From positions 310,001-374,000 of the forward strand of contig NZ_RAPF01000004.1 in NCBI RefSeq assembly GCF_003610805.1: DNA of 64,000 nt. Direction: 5' to 3'. This document shows, one piece after another, positions 20,582 to 31,660 of the stretch (within the stretch, counting starts at the first letter, position 1; the number at the start of each line of letters is the position of its first letter). The DNA is from Altericroceibacterium spongiae. GTDB taxonomy: Bacteria; Pseudomonadota; Alphaproteobacteria; Sphingomonadales; Sphingomonadaceae. A program made the translations under genes and the position numbers. The notes under the pieces were generated by a model. The model ran no database searches. It was given only the letters and a program-made list of their open reading frames with translations, and was not told the DNA's origin.

Positions 20582-21454
20582 ATGTTGTCTATTCGTCGCA
20601 TACCGTTTCGCAAGACTTTGGCCGTCACCGGTCTGGCCTTGCTCGCTGGCTGCGCGACACCTGAGCCGCCACCCCCGCCTCCACCCCCGCCACCGGCACC
20701 GGAGCCCGAGCCTGTTCCCGCCCGTCCGACACCACCGGGCGGCGCTCCGCCGGTTATGGCTATTCCGCAAAGGGGGCCCGATGGCGTGCGCGATACCATC
20801 AATCACAATCTCAATCCGGCACAGATGACCTGGAATATGCGCTCGGGCTTCAATGTCGCAGCGCTCAATTGCAATGAATTGCAGTATCAGCCGATCCTGA
20901 AGGCCTATAGCAAGATGCTCGAGGATCATAAAAAGCGGCTGAGTTCGACCAACAGAGCGCTCGACGCACAATATCGTGAAAAATATGGCCGGTCCTATAA
21001 GAGCGAGCGGGAAGATTATATGACCAAGGTATATAATTATTTCGCTCTTCCTCCAGCCCATAAATATTTTTGCGAGGCAGCTCTGGCTGCGGCGAATAAT
21101 TATCTTCTGATGGAACCGGATGATATCGATAGCTATGCGGCTACCACGCTGGTTCAGTTCGAAGCCGCTTTCGAGGAATTCTATACCGACTATGAGAATT
21201 ACCGGGTTGCGGTGCAGTCCTGGGACGCCAGATACGGTGCTGAATATGGCGCTTCTCAGCCCGGCTATGTTTCGGCTGATATTCTGTCGGGGGATAAGGG
21301 GCAGGAGGCCGCTTCCTCCGGTGCAGCCGCCCCGGTGCGGGAAGGAAGCCTGACACCTGTTGTGGGCGCACAGTTCATGACCTCAAGTCCGGTCACCGGG
21401 AGCATCGTTTCCGCCATAGAGGCAGGCAAAGGAACTTCTTCCGGCGGCCGGTAA
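20582..21454 (+). CDS. Proline-rich lipoprotein of unknown function
   Basis: Secreted lipoprotein of 290 aa. The signal peptide ends in the lipobox LAGC, so Cys24 would be the lipid-modified residue. A run of ten prolines and a Pro/Glu-rich spacer (residues about 28-60) follows, able to reach through the peptidoglycan layer. The C-terminal 220 residues form a mostly helical domain rich in Tyr, Asn and Lys (for example HKYFCEAALAAANNYLLMEPDD) that I do not recognise. ATG 20582 places the signal correctly. It stands alone between a terminator and a tRNA gene. Confidence 0.8.
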   Translation: MLSIRRIPFRKTLAVTGLALLAGCATPEPPPPPPPPPPAPEPEPVPARPTPPGGAPPVMAIPQRGPDGVRDTINHNLNPAQMTWNMRSGFNVAALNCNELQYQPILKAYSKMLEDHKKRLSSTNRALDAQYREKYGRSYKSEREDYMTKVYNYFALPPAHKYFCEAALAAANNYLLMEPDDIDSYAATTLVQFEAAFEEFYTDYENYRVAVQSWDARYGAEYGASQPGYVSADILSGDKGQEAASSGAAAPVREGSLTPVVGAQFMTSSPVTGSIVSAIEAGKGTSSGGR

Positions 21455-21472
21455 TATGTCGGGAATTTCTTT

Positions 21473-21501
21473 TTGAGCTCGCTGTATAGTTTCGCTATGA
21501 G
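21473..21501 (+). promoter_or_regulatory. Candidate promoter of tRNA-Ala
   Basis: TTGAGC (21473-21478), a 17-base spacer and TATGAG (21496-21501) lie about 45 bases ahead of the mature tRNA end. Confidence 0.4.
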
Positions 21502-21545
21502 GCGGGCTGCTTTCTCCGGCCTTATGCCGGTAACATCGCTGGAAC

Positions 21546-21621
<76 letters not shown>

Positions 21622-21656
21622 GTGAATATGGTAACCATCGCAAGGAAAGAGCGCTC

Positions 21657-21689
21657 TGCAACCCTGACTGCAAGGAGAGCAGGGTTGCA
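21657..21689. terminator. Hairpin between tRNA-Ala and the converging catalase gene
   Basis: TGCAACCCTG (21657-21666) and CAGGGTTGCA (21680-21689) form a perfect 10-base stem with a 13-base loop. Neither side has a good T run, so its role as a two-way terminator is inferred from position. Confidence 0.5.
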
Positions 21690-21710
21690 AAAACGCTACT
21701 GCTTGTTTCA

Positions 21711-23222
21711 TTAGCCGCCGATACTTTTCGCAGAAGCAAGCCCGGGTGCTTTTGACTCTCCGCCGAGTGTATCGCGCACGCCCTGTTCGATCTTGCGGCC
21801 GGTTTCTTCGTCGATATTGCGCCAATATTCGAAAGCGCGCAGGAGGACTTTCTCGCTCACGCCATCGCATAAATGGCCAACGACATTGTTAACCAGCCTT
21901 GCGCGGGCGCTCTCATCCATCACATTGCGGATCAGATTGCGTGCCTGACTGAAATCGTCGTCATCTTCACGCAGCGTATAGGCTTCGCGCACCATATCGC
22001 CATCGGCATACCACAGTCCGGCTTCGCCGCCCGGATCCTGCGCTGCCGGGCCGCCATAGGAATTGGGCGCATAGACGGGGTCGGAGACGTTCTCCGTGCG
22101 CATCTCACCATCCTTGCTATAGGAATGGACCGGGCATTTCGGCTTGTTCACCGGAATATGCTTGTAATTCACGCCCAGCCGGGCGCGATGGGCATCGGCA
22201 TAGGAAAAGCCGCGTGCCAGTAGCATCTTATCGGGTGAAAGGCCTATACCGGGCACCATATTATTGGGTTCGAAGGCGGCCTGTTCGATCTCTGTATGGA
22301 AATCGGTCGGATTGCGGTCCAGCACCAATTTGCCGACTTCGATGGGCGGATAATCGGCATGCGGCCAGACTTTTGTCAGATCGAAAGGATTGATCCGATA
22401 GGTTTTGGCATCTTCATAGGGCATGATCTGCCATTGCAGCGTCCAGCTCGGGTAATCGCCGTCGCGAATAGCATTGAACAGGTCGCGGCGATGATAATCG
22501 CCATCGGCACCGGCCAGCCTGTCGGCTTCATCCTGAGTCAGGAAATCGTTGCCCTGATCGGTCTTCCAGTGAAATTTGACCCAGAATTTCTGACCCTGCG
22601 CATTGATAAGCATATAGGTATGGCTGGAATAGCCGTTCATTTCGCGCCAGGTTTTGGGAATGCCGCGATCACCCATCAGAATCGCGACCTGATGCGCGCT
22701 TTCTGGAGACAGTGTCCAGAAGTCCCATTGCATATCGTGATCGCGCAGACCGTTATCCGCGCGTCGCTTCTGTGAGCGGATGAAGTGCTGGAATTTCAGC
22801 GGGTCACGAATGAAGAAGACCGGCGTATTATTGCCGACCATGTCGAAATTGCCTTCTTCGGTGTAGATTTTGACCGAGAAACCGCGCGGGTCGCGCCAAG
22901 TATCGGGGCTGCCGCGTTCACCCGCCACGGTCGAAAAGCGTACCAGTGCATCACATTTGGCACCGGGCTGGAAAACTTTGGCTTTGGTATATTGGCTGAC
23001 ATCGCTGGTGACTTCGAAATAGCCGAAAGCGCCGCTGCCTTTGGCATGGGGCTGTCTCTCGGGAATCCGCTCCCGATTGAAATTGGCCATCTGTTCCAGC
23101 AGATAGTGATCGTTGAGCACGATCGGGCCGTCGCGCCCGATCGTCAGGGAGTGTTCGTCGCTAGGGACCGGAATACCGGCATCGGTTGTCGTCGGCGGTG
23201 AGGAGGTTTTGTCGCTGGCCAT
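21711..23222 (-). CDS. katA: Monofunctional haem catalase (small-subunit, clade 3 type)
   Basis: Breaks down hydrogen peroxide to water and oxygen. Distal haem His59 ([16 protein letters not shown]), the active-site Asn in [13 protein letters not shown] (131-132) and the proximal haem ligand Tyr341 ([14 protein letters not shown]) are intact. 503 aa is the small-subunit length, without the C-terminal flavodoxin-like domain of large catalases. No signal peptide, so cytoplasmic. The start ATG (23222) follows GGGAAAGG. It stands alone, divergent from obgE and convergent with tRNA-Ala. I see no clear OxyR site. The symbol katA is used by similarity of type. Confidence 0.95.
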   Translation of the reverse strand: MASDKTSSPPTTTDAGIPVPSDEHSLTIGRDGPIVLNDHYLLEQMANFNRERIPERQPHAKGSGAFGYFEVTSDVSQYTKAKVFQPGAKCDALVRFSTVAGERGSPDTWRDPRGFSVKIYTEEGNFDMVGNNTPVFFIRDPLKFQHFIRSQKRRADNGLRDHDMQWDFWTLSPESAHQVAILMGDRGIPKTWREMNGYSSHTYMLINAQGQKFWVKFHWKTDQGNDFLTQDEADRLAGADGDYHRRDLFNAIRDGDYPSWTLQWQIMPYEDAKTYRINPFDLTKVWPHADYPPIEVGKLVLDRNPTDFHTEIEQAAFEPNNMVPGIGLSPDKMLLARGFSYADAHRARLGVNYKHIPVNKPKCPVHSYSKDGEMRTENVSDPVYAPNSYGGPAAQDPGGEAGLWYADGDMVREAYTLREDDDDFSQARNLIRNVMDESARARLVNNVVGHLCDGVSEKVLLRAFEYWRNIDEETGRKIEQGVRDTLGGESKAPGLASAKSIGG

Positions 23223-24630
<1,408 letters not shown>

Positions 24631-24788
24631 CCGCTTTGCTGCCAGTGCCGGAATGATGCGCTAATGAATTCTGATGCCGTAAAATTCAGTTCATCTGCGC
24701 TGGAACGTTCCGGGCTGGCGACTTGTTAGGAGAATAAGCCACGGGAGGGCTGTTCTCATTCTCATCAAGCTTCGCTAAAGGACCGGCC

Positions 24789-25922
24789 ATGTCTATTGCA
24801 ACGCTATCCGATCTCGCCGATCCCATCAAAACTCCGCGACTGGTCTTCAAGATCGGTTCGTCTCTGCTCGTCGGAAAAGACGGGGAGGTCCGGAATGTAT
24901 GGCTCAACAGCCTCGCCGGGGAAATATCGGACGCGCGCAAGAGAGGGCAACAGGTCCTCGTCGTCAGTTCCGGCGCTGTGGCGCTCGGTGCGGCCAGACT
25001 CGGCCTCGAAAAAGGCGGGCGCGGTTCACTGGCCGATAAACAGGCCGCTGCCTCGGTTGGCCAGATTGCCCTGTCGGGTCTGTGGGCGCAGCTTCTTTCG
25101 CAATATGGTCTCGTCGCGGCGCAGCTTTTGCTCACGCTGGAAGATCTCGAATATCGGCGGCGCTATCTCAATGCCTCGGCTACGATGGGGCGTCTGCTGA
25201 AAGCCGGCACCGTGCCGGTGATTAACGAGAATGATTCGATCGCGACCAATGAATTGCGTTTCGGCGATAATGACCGGCTGGCCGCGCGTGTGGCGCAGGC
25301 AGGCCGGGCACAGGCTGTCGTCCTGCTTTCCGATGTCGATGGCCTGTATGACCGCGACCCGAAAGACCCCGATGCCAATCTGCTCGAAACCATCAAGGGC
25401 GTGACGCAGGACCATCACGAAATGGCCAGCGGCGATTCCAGCTCGGGCGTGGGTACAGGGGGCATGACCTCCAAATTGCAGGCGGTGGAAATCGCCGAAC
25501 GCGCCGGGATCGCGCTCGCCATTCTCAATGGCATGGAAGATGCGCCTTTCCGCAATGCGCTGGAAAGCGATACCGGAACGCTGTTCCTGCCTCGCCGCCA
25601 TGACACGGCACGCAAGGCATGGCTGGGCGGACGTCAGCGCATGCGCGGTGCGCTGGTGGTCGATGAAGGCTGTGCCAAGGCGCTCGAAGATGGCGGCAGC
25701 GTGCTGGCTGCCGGAATTATCGATGTGCGTGGCGGGTTTAATCGCGGTCAGCCTGTAGCGGTCGAGAATGAAGACGGTGAACGAATCGCACAGGGCATGG
25801 TCGAATATGATCGTGAAGATGTGGACAAGATCATGGGCCATCGCAGCGAGGAACATGAAGATCTGCTCGGCTATTCGCCGCGTTCTGCCGTGATTCACAG
25901 AGATCAGCTGGTGGTGCTGTGA
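24789..25922 (+). CDS. proB: Glutamate 5-kinase ProB
   Basis: Phosphorylates glutamate in the first step of proline synthesis and is normally inhibited by proline. The amino-acid kinase domain covers residues about 15-260 (VFKIGSSLLV, VSSGAVALGA, NENDSIATNELRFGDND, GTGGMTSKLQAVEIA), and a C-terminal PUA domain covers about 285-365. 377 aa. proA is not in the window. The stop is shared with the next gene in a 4-base overlap. Confidence 0.95.
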   Translation: MSIATLSDLADPIKTPRLVFKIGSSLLVGKDGEVRNVWLNSLAGEISDARKRGQQVLVVSSGAVALGAARLGLEKGGRGSLADKQAAASVGQIALSGLWAQLLSQYGLVAAQLLLTLEDLEYRRRYLNASATMGRLLKAGTVPVINENDSIATNELRFGDNDRLAARVAQAGRAQAVVLLSDVDGLYDRDPKDPDANLLETIKGVTQDHHEMASGDSSSGVGTGGMTSKLQAVEIAERAGIALAILNGMEDAPFRNALESDTGTLFLPRRHDTARKAWLGGRQRMRGALVVDEGCAKALEDGGSVLAAGIIDVRGGFNRGQPVAVENEDGERIAQGMVEYDREDVDKIMGHRSEEHEDLLGYSPRSAVIHRDQLVVL

Positions 25923-26833
25923 CAATAGCTGTCACTGGTGCGACGGGATTCGTTGGCCAGACGCTGCTGGAAGAAGCCGCACGACAGAATATCCCGATCC
26001 GGGCTCTGACTCGTAAGGCGCAGCCACCGCGCGTAGGGGTGGAATGGGTGACGGGCGATCTTGCCGATCGCCGCGCCCTGAAGCGTCTGATGCGCAATGC
26101 AGAAGCCGTGATTCATGTCGCCGGTGTGGTCAATGCGCCCGATCGGATGGGGTTTCAGAAAGGCAATGTGAACGGCACGCTGCAAGTGGTGGAAGCCGCT
26201 GTGGCTGCCGGTGTGCCGCGCTTGGTTTTCGTTTCTTCGCTGTCGGCGCGTGAGCCGGATCTGTCTGAATATGGTGCGTCGAAACGTCATGCAGAACGTA
26301 TCGTTGCAGCGAGCGGAATGGACTGGACCATTGTGCGCCCGCCAGCGATTTACGGCCCGCGCGACAAGGAAATCTTCGAATTGTTCCGTGCCGCGCGCTG
26401 GGGCATCGTGCCGATGCCGCCTGCCGATGGCCGGGCGTCGATCATTCATGTCGCGGATCTTGCCCGGCTGCTGCTGGCGCTGCTGCCGGTGCGTAATGAT
26501 ACTGGTCAGGCTGTTCTGGAGCCCGATGATGGGCAGGAGGGCGGCTGGGCGCATGGCGAACTGGCACGGCTGATCGGCCGCGCTGTGGGACGCAAGACAA
26601 TATGGGTGCCGCATCTTTCGCAAACCACCCTTGAATGGGTGGCGAAGCTGGATGGATTTTTCCGCGGCACCGGTGCAAAGCTGACCGCCGACCGGGTGCG
26701 TTATATGTGCTATCCGGATTGGGTTTGCGCGCCCGACAAGGCCCCGCCTGCCGGTCTGTGGACGCCATCTGTCGACAGCGAAACGGGTATGGCTGAAACC
26801 GCCGAATGGTATCGCAAGGAAGGCTGGTTGTAG
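25919..26833 (+). CDS. NAD(P)-binding SDR-family epimerase/reductase
   Basis: Extended or atypical short-chain dehydrogenase of 304 aa. The dinucleotide loop VTGATGFVGQTLLEEA is at the N-terminus, with VIHVAGVVNAP, a Ser in VFVSSLSAREP and a YGASKRHAE motif giving the Tyr-Lys pair, then RPPAIYGPRDKE. The pattern resembles the complex I NDUFA9-like group. The substrate is not evident. The start is GTG 25919 within the proB stop (GTGA overlap), so it is translated with proB. Confidence 0.82.
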   Translation: MTIAVTGATGFVGQTLLEEAARQNIPIRALTRKAQPPRVGVEWVTGDLADRRALKRLMRNAEAVIHVAGVVNAPDRMGFQKGNVNGTLQVVEAAVAAGVPRLVFVSSLSAREPDLSEYGASKRHAERIVAASGMDWTIVRPPAIYGPRDKEIFELFRAARWGIVPMPPADGRASIIHVADLARLLLALLPVRNDTGQAVLEPDDGQEGGWAHGELARLIGRAVGRKTIWVPHLSQTTLEWVAKLDGFFRGTGAKLTADRVRYMCYPDWVCAPDKAPPAGLWTPSVDSETGMAETAEWYRKEGWL

Positions 26834-26902
26834 AGCTGAGCCGGCAACGAGCTGTGTGGAATACCGCTTGCGGTGCAGCACCGGGCAGCATAGAAACAGA
26901 TC

Positions 26903-27418
26903 GTGAAAGAACGCTCAATCACCGGGGGTGTTGATGCTGTGTTGTGGTTTTGCAGGCTGTTTGTAGGCATTGTGCCGGCCCTTTCGATACTGGGCTTATC
27001 GATAATGCCTGCGCCACTCTGCGCAGAACCGGCAGGCCGCGTGACCGGGGTGGGCGGTATTTTCCTGAAAAGCGACGATCCGGAAGCTCTGATGGCCTGG
27101 TACAGAGATGTTCTGGGCATTCGAATCGAATCCTGGGGCGGTGCGCTGCTGCCATACGATGCACCCGATCACCCGCCGGTACTGGTTCTGAATGCGGTTG
27201 ACCGTTCGAGCGATTATATGGAACCTTCCGGGCGCGAATTTATGCTCAATTTCGCGGTGGACGATCTCACCGCCATGCTGGAGCGGCTGGAAGCGCAAGG
27301 TGTGACTGTGCTCAAACGTGACGATGGTGACCCTGGCGGCCGGTTCGCGTGGATTCTCGATCCCGACGGGACCAAGATCGAGCTGTGGCAACCGCTGGCT
27401 GAACAGGCTCCGGAATAG
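26903..27418 (+). CDS. Exported VOC-fold (glyoxalase/dioxygenase superfamily) protein
   Basis: 171 aa. One vicinal-oxygen-chelate domain (GVGGIFLKSDDPEALMAWYRDVLGI to DPDGTKIELWQP) follows a hydrophobic N-terminal segment (residues about 13-42, ending PLCA), which reads as a signal peptide. The first metal His of VOC enzymes is replaced by Gly-Ile-Phe sequence, while the C-terminal Glu (KIELW) is kept, so metal chemistry is uncertain. Start GTG 26903 has alternatives at 26939 and 26942 in frame. Export of a VOC protein is unusual. It lies upstream of a TonB receptor with 222 bases between. Confidence 0.7.
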   Translation: MKERSITGGVDAVLWFCRLFVGIVPALSILGLSIMPAPLCAEPAGRVTGVGGIFLKSDDPEALMAWYRDVLGIRIESWGGALLPYDAPDHPPVLVLNAVDRSSDYMEPSGREFMLNFAVDDLTAMLERLEAQGVTVLKRDDGDPGGRFAWILDPDGTKIELWQPLAEQAPE

Positions 27419-27640
27419 GCTTCATCGAAGAAGGGCAGAATGCCCTCCAGGAAAAAGCATACCGGCTGAGAGGTTTGCCTCCCGGTCTGCAAGCCCGACC
27501 GTTTCCACCTTTCTATGGCGGTGTCAGATTTACACCGCCCGGTCGGATCAAATCACCTTCCTTCGGCGCCCCGATGTGAAAAGCTGTGCCTGTCGAACAG
27601 ACACACAGGCAATAATCCGACAACAGACGGGGGCATATTG

Positions 27641-30214
27641 ATGAGGTGTACGATCAGGACGGGGCGGTCTCTTCTTGCCGGCGGGGCCTTGCTGGCCATT
27701 GCGATGGTGACTGGCACCGGCGCTTATGCGCAGGAAACCGGCAATGCGATGCAGAGCGGAGAGGGGCAGGCTGCGGCGGCAGACGATGGCGGGTTTCCCG
27801 AAATTATCGTCAGTGCCAATCGCCGTGACGAATCCATTCTCAAAGCGCCGACCAGTGTGCTGGCTCTCGATCAGCAGCAACTGGATGTTCGTGCGGTCAA
27901 GTCTGCGGCGGATCTGGCGGCTTTCAGCCCAGGTCTGGTTCTTACGCCTTCACCGACCGGGGGGAGCAATATCTCGATACGCGGGATTTCCTCGACGGCC
28001 GGTGCCGCGACGACGGGAGTTTATATCGATAATACACCGATCCAGTCGCGTGCTATCGGCTACTCGCCCGGCAATCTCTATCCGACCATTTTCGATCTGG
28101 AGCGGGTCGAGGTGCTGCGCGGGCCGCAGGGCACGTTGTTCGGTGCAGGCTCGGAAGGCGGTACGGTGCGGTTTATCCAGACTCAGCCGGGCCTGTCCGA
28201 ATATTCCGCTTATGGGCGCGCTGAAGTGTCGACGACCAAGAATGGTGGCACAGCTTATGAAATAGGCGGGGCAGTGGGCGGTCCGCTTGTCGAAGACCGG
28301 ATCGGGTTTCGTGCGAGCGCCTTTTTCCGGCGCGATGCCGGCTGGATCGATTATTATACTGGCACGGCCAATGTAGAAGATCCGACCGGGGCGGCCGGAG
28401 TGGATTCGGTCAGCTTCGACCGCGATGAACGGACCGACAAGGATTCCAACTGGGCCGAAACGCTTGCTTTGCGCGGGGCGCTGAAAATCAGGCTGGGTGA
28501 CAATCTGACTCTCTCACCCTCGCTCAATTATCAGCGTGTTTACCGGCATGAATCGGTTCAGACATTCTGGGCCACCATGTCCGATTACGGCAGCGGGGAC
28601 TTTCAGGCGCCGCGTTTCGAACCGACCGTGGACGATGCGCATGTGCCGATCGACGGGCCGGTCCATCAGCCTTCGCGCGAAAAATTCTGGCTGCCTTCGC
28701 TCAATGCCGAATGGGAAATCGGTGGCCTGACCTTGATTTCCGATACGGCCTATTTCAACCGCAAATCGAGTTCCTACTACAATTCCTATATTCTCTATGA
28801 TTTGACTTATGCGGGCTTCCCGGTTCCGCAGCCGGGGAATTTCAGCTACGCCAATTATATCAACCGGCAGGAAAACTGGACGCAGGAGCTGCGCCTGCAA
28901 CCGACCGATAGTGACGGTCCGTTCAACTGGATTGCGGGCCTGTTCTATCAGCATGCCGATCAGGTGGCCGAACAGCCAGTCCGGTCCAATTTCATGGGGC
29001 AATTGCCCCGGCTTTACGGGGCGGTGCAGGACGGCGCGCCTTTCGGACCGGGATCGAGCGCTTATCTGAACTGGTACGGTCAGGATCCGATTGACGGTGT
29101 CCTGACATGGTATGGCCACTTCCGCACGCTGGACAAGCAATATGCCGCCTTTGCCCAGCTCGATTATAACATCACCGATCGGCTGAAGCTGACTGTCGGC
29201 GCGCGGCTTTCGCGGGTCGAAAACAGGTTCGATTCCGATTATTCCGGTCCGCAGAACAATCTCAACGCACCGCTCGGCCGGCCCTGTACGCAGGAAGGCG
29301 GATGCACACCGGGCGAAGGCGCCTATGCCATCAATTATCTTTCGGCGGAGAACGAAACCGCGCAAACCGCCTTCTCGCCCAAATTCCTGCTGTCTTACGA
29401 TCTCGACGAACGGAATATGATTTATGCCAGCGCCACCAAGGGTTTCCGCCCCGGCGGCGGTCAGGCCGGATTGCCCCCGGCCTGCAATGCAGGGCTGGTG
29501 ATGCTTGGATATACCGATGAAAACGGCAATGGCGCGGCGCCGACCAGTTACGATTCAGATTCGGTGTGGAGCTATGAAGCGGGGGCCAAGGGGGCGATTG
29601 GCGGTAATCTGCTGCGTTATGCGGTGAGCGGCTATTATCTCAAATGGAAGAACATTCAGTCTTCGGTTTTCGTCAATGCCTGTTACCAGAGCTTCGTCAC
29701 CAATCTGGACGATGCGACGGCCAAAGGGTTCGATCTCGACCTGACATTGCACCCGATGCGCCCGCTCACTCTGGGGCTGACAGTGGCCTATAACCATACA
29801 CGCTTCGACAGTGAAATCGCGCCGGCCGGGGCAGTGGTCTATTCCAAAGGGTCCGCGATACCGGATTCGGGGGCACCCTGGCAGGTTACCCTTTCAGGCG
29901 ATTACACGATTCCGCTGGCCGATGATGAATTCTATCTCCATGCGGATTACCTTTATAGCAGTGCCATGCGGCAGACTGGCGATACCGATCCGCAGACAGT
30001 CAGTTATGATGCAACGCTCAACCCGATCGGCAAGACCGAGCAGGTCAATGTTCGCGCAGGTTTGCGCTTCTCCTCTATCGACCTCTCGCTATTTGCCCGC
30101 AACCTGACCAATCAGGCACCCAGTCTTGCCCGGACTCATGCCGGTGCGCTGGTCTGGACCGACCGGACATGGGAGCCGCGCAGCATCGGTGTCACCGCAG
30201 CGCTGCGATACTGA
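27641..30214 (+). CDS. TonB-dependent outer-membrane receptor (first)
   Basis: Outer-membrane beta-barrel of 857 aa for energised uptake. A signal peptide ends near TGAYAQ; the plug domain runs about residues 55-180 (IIVSANRRDESILKAPTSV, then SIRGISSTAGAATTGVYIDNTP, RVEVLRGPQGTLFGAGSEGGTVRF); the barrel ends in the aromatic residue of VTAALRY, as barrels require. Sphingomonads carry many such FecA/CirA-like receptors, most of unknown ligand. ATG 27641 follows a G-rich site and puts the signal peptide first. The converging Mo-hydroxylase genes might act on its ligand, but this is inference. Confidence 0.92.
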   Translation: MRCTIRTGRSLLAGGALLAIAMVTGTGAYAQETGNAMQSGEGQAAAADDGGFPEIIVSANRRDESILKAPTSVLALDQQQLDVRAVKSAADLAAFSPGLVLTPSPTGGSNISIRGISSTAGAATTGVYIDNTPIQSRAIGYSPGNLYPTIFDLERVEVLRGPQGTLFGAGSEGGTVRFIQTQPGLSEYSAYGRAEVSTTKNGGTAYEIGGAVGGPLVEDRIGFRASAFFRRDAGWIDYYTGTANVEDPTGAAGVDSVSFDRDERTDKDSNWAETLALRGALKIRLGDNLTLSPSLNYQRVYRHESVQTFWATMSDYGSGDFQAPRFEPTVDDAHVPIDGPVHQPSREKFWLPSLNAEWEIGGLTLISDTAYFNRKSSSYYNSYILYDLTYAGFPVPQPGNFSYANYINRQENWTQELRLQPTDSDGPFNWIAGLFYQHADQVAEQPVRSNFMGQLPRLYGAVQDGAPFGPGSSAYLNWYGQDPIDGVLTWYGHFRTLDKQYAAFAQLDYNITDRLKLTVGARLSRVENRFDSDYSGPQNNLNAPLGRPCTQEGGCTPGEGAYAINYLSAENETAQTAFSPKFLLSYDLDERNMIYASATKGFRPGGGQAGLPPACNAGLVMLGYTDENGNGAAPTSYDSDSVWSYEAGAKGAIGGNLLRYAVSGYYLKWKNIQSSVFVNACYQSFVTNLDDATAKGFDLDLTLHPMRPLTLGLTVAYNHTRFDSEIAPAGAVVYSKGSAIPDSGAPWQVTLSGDYTIPLADDEFYLHADYLYSSAMRQTGDTDPQTVSYDATLNPIGKTEQVNVRAGLRFSSIDLSLFARNLTNQAPSLARTHAGALVWTDRTWEPRSIGVTAALRY

Positions 30215-30220
30215 CGAAAG

Positions 30221-30248
30221 GGAGGGGGCCGGTTCGCCGGTCCCCTTC
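30221..30248. terminator. Two-way terminator with UUCG loop
   Basis: GGGGGCCGG (30224-30232), loop TTCG, CCGGTCCCC (30237-30245), extended by three outer pairs. It lies between the stops of the converging TonB receptor and cytochrome genes. The UUCG tetraloop is especially stable. Confidence 0.7.
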
Positions 30249-30256
30249 AAACCTGC

Positions 30257-31591
30257 TTAATGCATTTGCAGCACGATGGGATCAGTGCTGGCCGGATCGG
30301 TTTTTTCGCGCAGGTCGGCCACATCGTCTTCCGAAACATCGCCACCCTCATTGCCCCAGGCATGGCGCACGAAGGAAAGCAATTCGGCGATTTGCCTGTC
30401 GGATAGCTGATTGCGATAAGCGGGCATACGATAGGCATCGGGTATGCCCTGCGCGACGACCCGGCCCGAACCGTTGAGTGTGGCATTGATAGCCGACACT
30501 TTACCGTCTTTCGCCAGAGAAGATGCGGCCCCGGCCAGCGGAGGAATCCACGGGGCCTGCCCGCGTCCGTCACGCCCGTGGCAATAGCTGCACCGGCTCA
30601 TATAGGTCTGAGCCCCGCTGCTTGCGGCGAGACCGGCATCCATTTTCGCTTCATACTGCCAGGGTTCACCGTCGCGCGAGGAATCGCCGGGCAGTGCATG
30701 GAGATAATGCGCCATGGCCTTGAGGTCCTGATCGTCCATGAACTGAAGCGAATTGTTGAAGGCTTCGGTCATCGAACCATAAACCACTGCATGCCGGTTG
30801 CGGCCTTTTTTGAGGAACTGGAAAATTTCCGCTTCACTCCAGCGACCGAGGCCACGATTGGGGTCGGCCCGCAGGCTGGGGGCATACCAGCCATCGAGCA
30901 CATTGCCTGCCAGATAGAGCGGATCGCTGTCATCGAGCGCTTTTTCGTTCATCGCAAAGCCGCGCGGCGTATGGCAACTGCCGCAATGGCCTGCTCCCTG
31001 CACGAGATAGGCGCCCCGGTTCCACAATTCATCCTGCCCGGCTTTGGCTTCATAGCGGCCCGGATCGGTGAAGACGGCATTCCACAAGGCTAGCGGCCAG
31101 CGCATATTGAGCGGCCAGGGAATTTCGCTTTTCCGGTTCGCTTTCTTCGTTGCCGGTACGCCGTTCATGAAGAAGGCATAGAGCGCTTTGACATCCGCAT
31201 CGCTCAGCTTTGTGTATGATGGATAGGGCATGGCGGGATAGAGGCGATGCCCGTCCGGCGTGACGCCCGAGCGCACGGCCCGGTCGAAATCGGCCAGACT
31301 ATAGCCGCCGATCCCTGTATCCTTGTCCGGTGTAATATTGGTCGCATAGATAGATCCGAGCGGGGTGGCCATTTCCAGCCCGCCGGAAAAGGCCGGCTGA
31401 TCGGGCAGGCCGTGACAGGCCACGCAATCGGCAGCACGCGCCACCTTTTCCCCGCGCGCGATGAGCGCCGGAGAGGCGGCTCCGCTTTCCTGCCCGTCAA
31501 ACGGGGAGGCCGGTGTCCGGTTCACGAACCATGCCGTAGCCGCAGCGATGATGACGATGGCTGGCAAGAGGATCCAGAGAGCTTTTTTCAA
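30257..31591 (-). CDS. Tri-haem membrane-anchored cytochrome c (dehydrogenase electron-transfer subunit)
   Basis: Periplasmic electron carrier of 444 aa with three c-type haem sites: CVACH (56-60), CGSCH (203-207) and CSYCH (334-338). An uncleaved N-terminal span (about 5-22) probably anchors it. The layout matches cytochrome subunits of membrane alcohol and aldehyde dehydrogenases (AdhB-like), which pass electrons to the respiratory chain. The start is TTG at 31591-31589, behind GGGAAGA. It follows the Moco subunit after 69 bases, so it is the likely electron acceptor of that hydroxylase. Confidence 0.9.
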   Translation of the reverse strand: MKKALWILLPAIVIIAAATAWFVNRTPASPFDGQESGAASPALIARGEKVARAADCVACHGLPDQPAFSGGLEMATPLGSIYATNITPDKDTGIGGYSLADFDRAVRSGVTPDGHRLYPAMPYPSYTKLSDADVKALYAFFMNGVPATKKANRKSEIPWPLNMRWPLALWNAVFTDPGRYEAKAGQDELWNRGAYLVQGAGHCGSCHTPRGFAMNEKALDDSDPLYLAGNVLDGWYAPSLRADPNRGLGRWSEAEIFQFLKKGRNRHAVVYGSMTEAFNNSLQFMDDQDLKAMAHYLHALPGDSSRDGEPWQYEAKMDAGLAASSGAQTYMSRCSYCHGRDGRGQAPWIPPLAGAASSLAKDGKVSAINATLNGSGRVVAQGIPDAYRMPAYRNQLSDRQIAELLSFVRHAWGNEGGDVSEDDVADLREKTDPASTDPIVLQMH

Positions 31592-31614
31592 CGGGTCTTC
31601 CCATGTGATTGGGT

Positions 31615-31646
31615 CCCGTGAAGGCCCGTATCGGGCGCTTCACGGG
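31615..31646 (-). repeat. Strong hairpin between the Moco subunit and cytochrome genes
   Basis: CCCGTGAAG (31615-31623) pairs with CTTCACGGG (31638-31646), and the interior GCCCG/CGGGC continues the stem with a single bulge and a 3-base loop. There is no T run. In the transcript it would lie between two cistrons and could protect the upstream message or set subunit ratios. Confidence 0.6.
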
Positions 31647-31660
31647 AGAAGTGAAGCTTG

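Noticed and set aside
27475-27482. CTGAGAGG, resembling part of a thiamin riboswitch
   Set aside because: The other conserved TPP riboswitch elements are absent in the 222-base region before the TonB receptor.
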